Positions 42,945-47,540 of a DNA stretch of 47,540 bases are shown here, piece after piece. Origin of the DNA: JAGOUN01 sp040389005 (lineage in GTDB: Bacteria > Pseudomonadota > Gammaproteobacteria > JAGOUN01); contig JAZKAS010000041.1 of assembly GCA_040389005.1 (NCBI GenBank), forward strand, positions 1 to 47,540, written 5' to 3'. The position numbers and the translations under genes are program-made. The notes under the pieces are model-generated. The model was not told where the DNA came from and did not search any database. It worked only from the letters and a program-made list of their open reading frames with translations. The number at the start of each line of letters is the position of its first letter. The stretch's first letter is position 1.

Positions 42945-43180
42945 GGAGGTTTCTCTTTATTGTTATGGGTTGATGCGGGATGCGTTTTTTTATGCTTAAT
43001 TTTCTATGACTATTATGCCTGTGCTTGAATTAGGAGAGCCTTAAAGCAAAAAAATATTTTGTTGAATCTTGAAATTATTTTTATCGATCCGTTGAATTTT
43101 TAACAGATATGATAACTATTCGCATATTAATTTTAAAAAGTTTAATAGCGGCTCAAGGATATTTTGAGATATACTGCGCG

Positions 43181-43576
43181 CCGGTCAACCAAGACAATCG
43201 CTGCCATGCTTGCATGGGGGAGGAAAGTCCGGGCTCCATAGGGTAGANNNNNNNNNNNNNNNNNNNNNNNNNNNNNNNNNNNNNNNNNNNNNNNNNNNNT
43301 TAATGGCTGGGGGGCGTAAGCCTACAGCAAGTGCCACAGAAAATATACCGCCGCTTCTTTTCGGAGGATCGGTAAGGGTGAAATGGTGCGGTAAGAGCGC
43401 ACCGCGTCGTTAGTAATATCGATGGCAGGGTAAACCTCACTCGGAGCAAGGCTAAATAGGAATACACTAAGACGCGACCCGCGTTGTATTCGGGTAAGCT
43501 GCTTGAGGTGTTGAGCGATCAACATCCTAGACGAATGATTGTCCACGACAAAACCCGGCTTATCGGTTGACCGACC
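43181..43576 (+). ncRNA. rnpB: RNase P RNA, bacterial class A (interrupted by a scaffold gap)
   Basis: The catalytic RNA that trims tRNA 5' ends. The P1 arms GGTCAACC (43183-43190) and GGTTGACC (43565-43572) pair. The conserved cores GAGGAAAGTCCGGGCTCC, GGTAAGGGTGAAA..GTGCGGTAAGAGCGCACC and the 3' block CCACGACAAAACCCGGCTTATC are all present. The P3 arm is only a simple hairpin CCATG-cttg-CATGG, shorter than in E. coli. A 52-N gap interrupts the region where only about 20 bases are expected. A TATACT box at 43170-43175 could be its -10, and a T-run follows P1. Confidence 0.96.
43248..43299. other. Scaffold gap of 52 N inside rnpB
   Basis: Undefined bases between the P5-P7 region and the J11/12 region of RNase P RNA. 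By comparison with E. coli about 20 bases should be missing, so the gap length is probably an estimate rather than real. Confidence 0.95.
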
Positions 43577-43685
43577 TTTTTCTTGCCTACCTTTGTTTAT
43601 TCTTATCTATTTCTTTTATTTTTATCGCTTTTCAAATTACTTTTATTTTAAAAAACCCTCATTGATTAATGCACAAAAATCAAGG

Positions 43686-43739
43686 AGCGGTTTTTTATTT
43701 ATTTTTTAAAAATATTTATCAAAAAGACAAAAAACCGCT
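43686..43739. repeat. Inverted repeat upstream of mraZ
   Basis: AGCGGTTTTTT (43686-43696) and AAAAAACCGCT (43729-43739) are perfect 11-base inverted arms around a 32-base, A/T-only-like centre. It lies between rnpB and the mraZ operator in a stretch without genes (43577-43804). It may be a terminator relic of rnpB transcription or a promoter-region structure. Confidence 0.5.
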
Positions 43740-43755
43740 GGAAAAAAGGAAAATT

Positions 43756-43779
43756 GTGGAATAAAGTGGTAAGTAGTGG
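43756..43779 (+). promoter_or_regulatory. Likely MraZ operator: three GTGG repeats with a 10-base period
   Basis: GTGG occurs at 43756, 43766 and 43776, exactly one helical turn apart, 26-49 bases before the mraZ ATG. In E. coli MraZ binds three direct TGGGN repeats with a 10-base period, and in mycoplasmas similar AAAGTGG repeats. The second copy here reads AAAGTGG. The site probably mediates autoregulation of the division and cell-wall cluster. Confidence 0.72.
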
Positions 43780-43804
43780 TGAAGAAAATGGTGTGAATAA
43801 AAAA

Positions 43805-44248
43805 ATGTTTCGCGGAATCAATGTTCTCAATATAGAAGCCAAGGGTCGCTTTGCGATGCCGACGCGCTATCGAGAACAGCTTGATCAAGAAACGTTAATT
43901 GCAACGATCGATACTGAAGAGCATTGCTTATTGTTGTACCCCATAAAAGCATGGGAAGAGATCGAAGCGAAGTTGGCGAAGTTACCAAGTTTTGATCCGC
44001 AAGCAAGACGAGTGCAACGATTATTAATCGGGCACGCAACTGAATTAGAATTTGATGGCCAAGGGCGATTATTAATTCCAACCGAATTAAGAGACTACGC
44101 CGGCATTGAAAAGAAAATTGTATTACTTGGTCAAAGTAATAAATTTGAGATTTGGAGTGAAGAAGTTTGGCAGGCACGCCGAACAACATGGATAGAGGAA
44201 CAAGGCAAAAGTGATATGCCAGAAGATTTAAAAAACATTTCGCTTTAA
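43805..44248 (+). CDS. mraZ: Transcriptional regulator MraZ
   Basis: AbrB-fold DNA-binding protein that forms rings and controls the dcw (division and cell wall) operon. The family N-terminus MFRGINVLNIEAKGRFAMPT and the repeated second half (DGQGRLLIPTELRDYAGI) are visible, giving the two conserved MraZ repeats. The ATG at 43805 fits the family; an in-frame TTG at 43754 would place the operator repeats inside the gene and is unlikely. The protein is 147 residues. rsmH follows 15 bases later. Confidence 0.95.
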   Translation: MFRGINVLNIEAKGRFAMPTRYREQLDQETLIATIDTEEHCLLLYPIKAWEEIEAKLAKLPSFDPQARRVQRLLIGHATELEFDGQGRLLIPTELRDYAGIEKKIVLLGQSNKFEIWSEEVWQARRTTWIEEQGKSDMPEDLKNISL

Positions 44249-44263
44249 TTGAGGCAGGAAAAA

Positions 44264-45202
44264 ATGGAACATACGCCTGTGTTACTTGAAGAGGCAATTG
44301 AAGGATTAAATCTTGCCGCGGGTGGCGTTTTTATTGATGCGACATTTGGACGTGGCGGGCATAGTGAAAAGATTTTGCAACAGTTAACGCCGGGAAGTCG
44401 TTTAATTGTGATTGATCAAGATCCGGAAGCGATTGCAGTTGCAAAAGAAAAATATGAATCGCACGAAAATGTTTCGATATATCACGCTTCGTTTACTGCA
44501 TTGAAAAAAATTGCAGAAAATGAAGCAGTTATGGGAAAAGTGTGCGGTATTTTATTTGATCTTGGGGTATCATCCCCGCAACTTGATCAGGCAGATCGAG
44601 GTTTTAGTTTTAGGCAGGATGGTCCCTTAGATATGCGCATGAATAATGCGCAAGGGATGACTGCAGAAGAGTGGCTAGCAGAGGTGCCAGAAGAAGCATT
44701 AGCGCTAGTGATTAAAGAGTATGGAGAAGAGCGATTTGCACGTCGAATCGCAAAAGCCGTCGTAATGGAAAGAGAGTTCGCGCCAATAAAAAGCACGAGA
44801 CAACTGGCAAATTTAATTGCGAATGTGGTGCCGAAGATGCCCCCGTCTAAGAAAGGGGCACACAAGCATCCTGCTACCAGAACGTTTCAAGCGATAAGAA
44901 TACATGTGAACCAAGAGTTGCAAGCGATTTCGGAAGTGTTGTTGCAGTGTTTGGAAGTTTTGCGAGTGGGCGGTCGTTTGGTGGTTATTAGTTTTCATTC
45001 GTTAGAGGATAGAATCGTGAAGCAGTTTATGAGAGAGTATGTAAGAGGTCAAATACTCCCAAAAGAAATTCCAATAATAAGTAGTGCATTGGGAAGAAGG
45101 TTAGTGCAAGTCAGTAAGGCCATGAAGGCAAGTGATACTGAGGTGGCGAGCAATGTAAGAGCTCGAAGTGCAATGTTACGGATAACGGAGAAAATAGCAT
45201 GA
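44264..45202 (+). CDS. rsmH: 16S rRNA m4C1402 methyltransferase RsmH
   Basis: SAM-dependent enzyme (formerly MraW) that N4-methylates C1402 in the ribosomal decoding centre. The start MEHTPVLLEEAIEGL and the SAM-binding FIDATFGRGGHSE (about 25-37) are clear. Further landmarks are ILFDLGVSSPQLD, RGFSF, GPLDMRM and SFHSLEDRIVKQF. The ATG at 44264 has AGGAAAA upstream. The length is 312 residues, normal. It overlaps ftsL by four bases (ATGA). Confidence 0.97.
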   Translation: MEHTPVLLEEAIEGLNLAAGGVFIDATFGRGGHSEKILQQLTPGSRLIVIDQDPEAIAVAKEKYESHENVSIYHASFTALKKIAENEAVMGKVCGILFDLGVSSPQLDQADRGFSFRQDGPLDMRMNNAQGMTAEEWLAEVPEEALALVIKEYGEERFARRIAKAVVMEREFAPIKSTRQLANLIANVVPKMPPSKKGAHKHPATRTFQAIRIHVNQELQAISEVLLQCLEVLRVGGRLVVISFHSLEDRIVKQFMREYVRGQILPKEIPIISSALGRRLVQVSKAMKASDTEVASNVRARSAMLRITEKIA

Positions 45203-45540
45203 ATACAGCAACTAAAGTGCTTCATCAGCATTATGCTACAGTTAAGCCATTAAGCTGGGCAGGGTTGGCGAACACGCCTTATCAATGGACAATACAAGGT
45301 TTTTTATTGCTTGTTTTGTTGTCTGCGCTTGCAACGGTCATGGCGACCAGCAAAACGCGACATGATTATCGCGAGCTTCAAACCTACCAACAACAACGTG
45401 GCGCTGCTGAATTGCAACGTGGACGTTTGTTGCTTGAACAAAGTACTTTGTTGACACAAGCACGCGTCGTGCAAGTGGCGGGCAATCAATCTGCGATGGC
45501 AATGCCAACACAGAAAATGCTAGTTGTGGTGACAAAGTAA
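45199..45540 (+). CDS. ftsL: Cell division protein FtsL
   Basis: Small bitopic protein that partners FtsB and FtsQ. One membrane helix lies at about residues 33-51, followed by a periplasmic coiled coil (about 53-85, EL...QQRGAAELQRGRLLLEQ). The sequence is poorly conserved in this family, so the call rests on size (113 residues), layout and the position between rsmH and ftsI. It starts inside the rsmH stop (ATGA). Confidence 0.88.
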   Translation: MNTATKVLHQHYATVKPLSWAGLANTPYQWTIQGFLLLVLLSALATVMATSKTRHDYRELQTYQQQRGAAELQRGRLLLEQSTLLTQARVVQVAGNQSAMAMPTQKMLVVVTK

Positions 45541-45560
45541 AATCTCATTGATTTCAAGAC

Positions 45561-45587
45561 TGGGCCCCAGCCTGCGCTGGGGTGACA
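45561..45587. repeat. Palindromic element, family D, between ftsL and ftsI
   Basis: TGGGCCCCAGCCTGCGCTGG and the following GGTGACA contain the hairpin CCCCAGC-ctgc-GCTGGGG (45565-45582). It is GC-rich against an AT-rich surrounding and belongs to a type of small dispersed repeat common in bacterial genomes. It separates ftsL and ftsI, which normally lie close together. Confidence 0.7.
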
Positions 45588-45600
45588 CAGTAGCGAGGGT

Positions 45601-47289
45601 ATGGTTCGAGTGAAAATGTCACACAAAATTCGTTTCTATCGTTGGCGCTATGGCTTTGTCACTGTTGTTTTTTTTATGATTGTGGCGGCTCTTTTTGTTC
45701 GCATGGTCAATTTGACTCTGTGGCAAAAAGAGTTTTTGCAAAAGCAAGGCGAATCTAGAAGCAAGCGTATCATTAGCATTCCCGGTCTTCGTGGCATGAT
45801 TCAAGATAGAAATGCATTTCCCTTAGCCATTAGCTCCCCCGTCGATTCACTTTGGATTAATCCGCAAGAGTTTCCATTGACGCATGAAAATACGACTTTG
45901 CTAGCAAAAAAAATGAGCATGTCTGAAAAAGAAATTTATGATCACGTGTTACTTTATAAGAAAAAATCCTTTGTTTACATCAAGCGCGAATTAAATCCTT
46001 CAGTTGCAGAGGCGATTAAAGCGTTAGATATTCCTGGTGTTTATTTAAAACAAGAATACAAACGCTTTTATCCCGATGGTGAAGTGACTTCTCAGCTTGT
46101 TGGTTACACGAATATTGATGGCAATGGCCAAGAGGGCATGGAGCTGACCTACAATCAATGGCTCGCTGGACAAGAAGGCAAACAACTCGTGCTGCAAGAT
46201 TTGCGCGGCAATGTAGTTTCGGTTATTAAGCAAATTGCAGAACAAAAGCCAGGACATACATTAACACTGAGTATTGATCGAAGAATTCAATTTTTAGCTT
46301 ATCAAGCGTTGAAAGAAGCGGTTGTGCATTATCAAGCAAAATCAGGTTCTGCCGTAGTGCTCGATATTGAAACGGGCGAAGTGCTCGCGATGGTGAATCA
46401 ACCTTCGTTCAATCCGAATGATCGTTCAACTTATAGTGAAGGTTATCGAAATCGCGCGGTGACAGATACATTTGAGCCAGGTTCGACGATGAAAGCATTT
46501 AGTATTATGAGCGCGCTTGATAGTAATCAGTATACACCCGATACAGTGATTCCAACTGCACCCGGTTATTATAAAGTCGGTCGTAATTGGGTGCGTGACG
46601 AATTAAATTACAAAGAACTCACTGTAACGGGCGTGTTGCAAAAATCGAGTAACGTTGGCGTCAGTAAAATGACATTATCAATTCCAGGTGATCAATTCTG
46701 GGGAATGTTACAACGCGTTGGATTTGGTCAGCCGACTTCAAGCGGTTTTCCCGGCGAACAAAGTGGTTATTTAATTCATCAATCCCCTTGGAATCCTTTT
46801 GCATTAGCGACACTCGCTTTTGGCTACGGCATTTCCGTGACAACATTACAACTCGCTCAAGCGTATGCAGTCATTGGTCACCATGGCGTTAAAGTGCCTA
46901 TTACCCTATTAAAGGGTGGCCAAACTAATAATGAAAAACCTGAGCAAGTGATTACCACTAAAACAGCGGATGAAATGTTAACCATGTTAGAAGCCGTGAT
47001 TGGCGGCGATGAAGGCACGGGCGGGCAGGCGCGCGTACAAGGTTATCGCGTTGCCGGAAAAACTGGAACCGCTAAAATTGCAGGGCCGGGTGGCTATTAC
47101 AAACATCGTTATCGCGGTTCATTTGTCGGCATTGCGCCTGCGAGTCATCCAAAATTAGTCGTGGCAGTGGTTGTGATTGATCCACAAGGCAGTGCGTATT
47201 ACGGTGGATTGATTGCAGCACCTGCCTTTTCAAAAATTATGGGCGGTGCGCTACGCATGTTAGATGTTCCACCCGATAGAGTAAATTAA
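45601..47289 (+). CDS. ftsI: Septal peptidoglycan transpeptidase FtsI (PBP3)
   Basis: Membrane-anchored class B penicillin-binding protein that crosslinks septal wall. A membrane helix lies at about 18-38. The pedestal domain follows (GLRGMIQDRN, about 62-71) and then the transpeptidase. The motifs are EPGSTMK with nucleophile Ser295 and Lys298, SSN (349-351) and KTGTAK near residue 485. The 562-residue length is normal. The ATG at 45601 has GAGGG very close; the ATG at 45616 (MSHKIRFY) is an equally possible start. murE begins one base after the stop. Confidence 0.97.
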   Translation: MVRVKMSHKIRFYRWRYGFVTVVFFMIVAALFVRMVNLTLWQKEFLQKQGESRSKRIISIPGLRGMIQDRNAFPLAISSPVDSLWINPQEFPLTHENTTLLAKKMSMSEKEIYDHVLLYKKKSFVYIKRELNPSVAEAIKALDIPGVYLKQEYKRFYPDGEVTSQLVGYTNIDGNGQEGMELTYNQWLAGQEGKQLVLQDLRGNVVSVIKQIAEQKPGHTLTLSIDRRIQFLAYQALKEAVVHYQAKSGSAVVLDIETGEVLAMVNQPSFNPNDRSTYSEGYRNRAVTDTFEPGSTMKAFSIMSALDSNQYTPDTVIPTAPGYYKVGRNWVRDELNYKELTVTGVLQKSSNVGVSKMTLSIPGDQFWGMLQRVGFGQPTSSGFPGEQSGYLIHQSPWNPFALATLAFGYGISVTTLQLAQAYAVIGHHGVKVPITLLKGGQTNNEKPEQVITTKTADEMLTMLEAVIGGDEGTGGQARVQGYRVAGKTGTAKIAGPGGYYKHRYRGSFVGIAPASHPKLVVAVVVIDPQGSAYYGGLIAAPAFSKIMGGALRMLDVPPDRVN

Positions 47290-47290
47290 T

Positions 47291-47540
47291 ATGTTATTAT
47301 CGCGATTACTCGCACCCTATATTGCAATTTCAGAAAATGATGATCGTGAAATTACGAAGTTATGTTTATCCAGCCACGGTGTAACACCCGGCGCATTGTT
47401 TTTTGCGTATCCGGGTGAAAAAGCAGATGGTCGAAATTATATTGAAGATGCGATAAAAAAGGGCGCGGTTGCGATTGTCGCAGAAAAACAAGACGCGTTA
47501 GCGTCGTCATTGCGAGTGCTCGAAGCAATCCATCTTGTTC
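47291..47540 (+). CDS. murE: UDP-MurNAc-tripeptide synthetase MurE, N-terminal part, cut off by the window
   Basis: Ligase that adds meso-diaminopimelate to UDP-MurNAc-L-Ala-D-Glu. Only the first 83 codons are present, covering part of the UDP-binding domain: DREITKLCLSS, GALFFAYPGEKADGRNYIEDA and GAVAIVAEK. The last 12 codons or so (ASSLRVLEAIHLV) are encoded by a palindromic repeat arm of family B, in a loop that varies between MurE proteins. Whether the frame continues beyond the window cannot be seen. Position after ftsI is standard. Confidence 0.92.
   Translation, partial: MLLSRLLAPYIAISENDDREITKLCLSSHGVTPGALFFAYPGEKADGRNYIEDAIKKGAVAIVAEKQDALASSLRVLEAIHLV
47505..47534. repeat. Arm of palindromic element family B inside murE
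   Basis: Thirty bases (CGTCATTGCGAGTGCTCGAA...) match the left arm at 1392-1421 in 26 positions and the inverted right arm at 1440-1469 in 27. The element runs towards the window end, so its second arm is not seen. The murE frame stays open through the visible part. Confidence 0.85.

Noticed and set aside
43210..43546. Frames on both strands inside the RNase P RNA gene
   Set aside because: The region is a structural RNA; one frame even runs through the N gap.
43827..44297. Minus-strand frame of 156 codons over mraZ
   Set aside because: mraZ on the plus strand is certain, and the antisense frame matches no family.
1..47540. Search for CRISPR arrays, prophage, transposases, toxin-antitoxin pairs and defence genes
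   Set aside because: None was seen. The window is core chromosome with a few orphan genes and small palindromic repeats.

Overview
This AT-rich window (two short runs of N mark scaffold gaps) is core chromosome of a gammaproteobacterium. Gene order supports this: tRNA(Arg-His-Leu)-tig-clpP-clpX-lon-hupB-tRNA(Val-Asp)-ppiD, pepA divergent from lptFG, DUF2066-perM-hda, eno-ftsB-surE-rpoS, and rnpB followed by mraZ-rsmH-ftsL-ftsI-murE. Two LbtU-like outer-membrane porins, otherwise known to me mainly from Legionella relatives, and several orphan membrane proteins suggest the order Legionellales or a nearby host-associated lineage. That placement is an inference, not proven here.

Layout. 1-9.5 kb: tRNAs, then a protein quality-control block (trigger factor, ClpP, ClpX, Lon, HU, PpiD) and the ATPase ZapE. 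9.5-13.5 kb: two paralogous LbtU-like porins on either side of a CDF metal exporter, then a possible small antisense gene. 13.6-20.9 kb: ampD-ampE and the pyruvate dehydrogenase operon aceE-aceF-lpd. 21-28.6 kb: an orphan eight-helix membrane protein, pepA, lptF-lptG-selO and an orphan soluble protein. 28.6-33.7 kb: a minus-strand run metG, RsxB-like ferredoxin, nth, DUF1841; then plus-strand mrp-dcd and a minus-strand ihfB. 33.8-41.2 kb: DUF2066, perM, hda, a second orphan eight-helix membrane protein, eno, ftsB, surE, rpoS. 41.2-47.5 kb: a MATE-like transporter, RNase P RNA (interrupted by a gap) and the start of the division/cell-wall cluster, cut off inside murE.

Two themes stand out. First, domain pruning: trigger factor lacks its whole FKBP prolyl-isomerase domain, PpiD has only a shrunken parvulin remnant, MetG lacks the C-terminal tRNA-binding domain, RsxB is reduced to its ferredoxin part and Mrp has no N-terminal DUF59 domain. 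Second, several families of dispersed palindromic elements lie between genes and also inside genes. One is read through in frame in the linker of AceF, one enters the reading frame of murE at the window edge, and one supplies the stop codon of ihfB. This resembles the Rickettsia palindromic elements in behaviour.

No CRISPR array, prophage, transposase or recognisable defence system is visible. The most interesting signals are the isomerase-less trigger factor, the gene-invading palindromes, the porin-exporter-porin cassette and the short reading frame whose stop overlaps the rpoS ribosome binding site.
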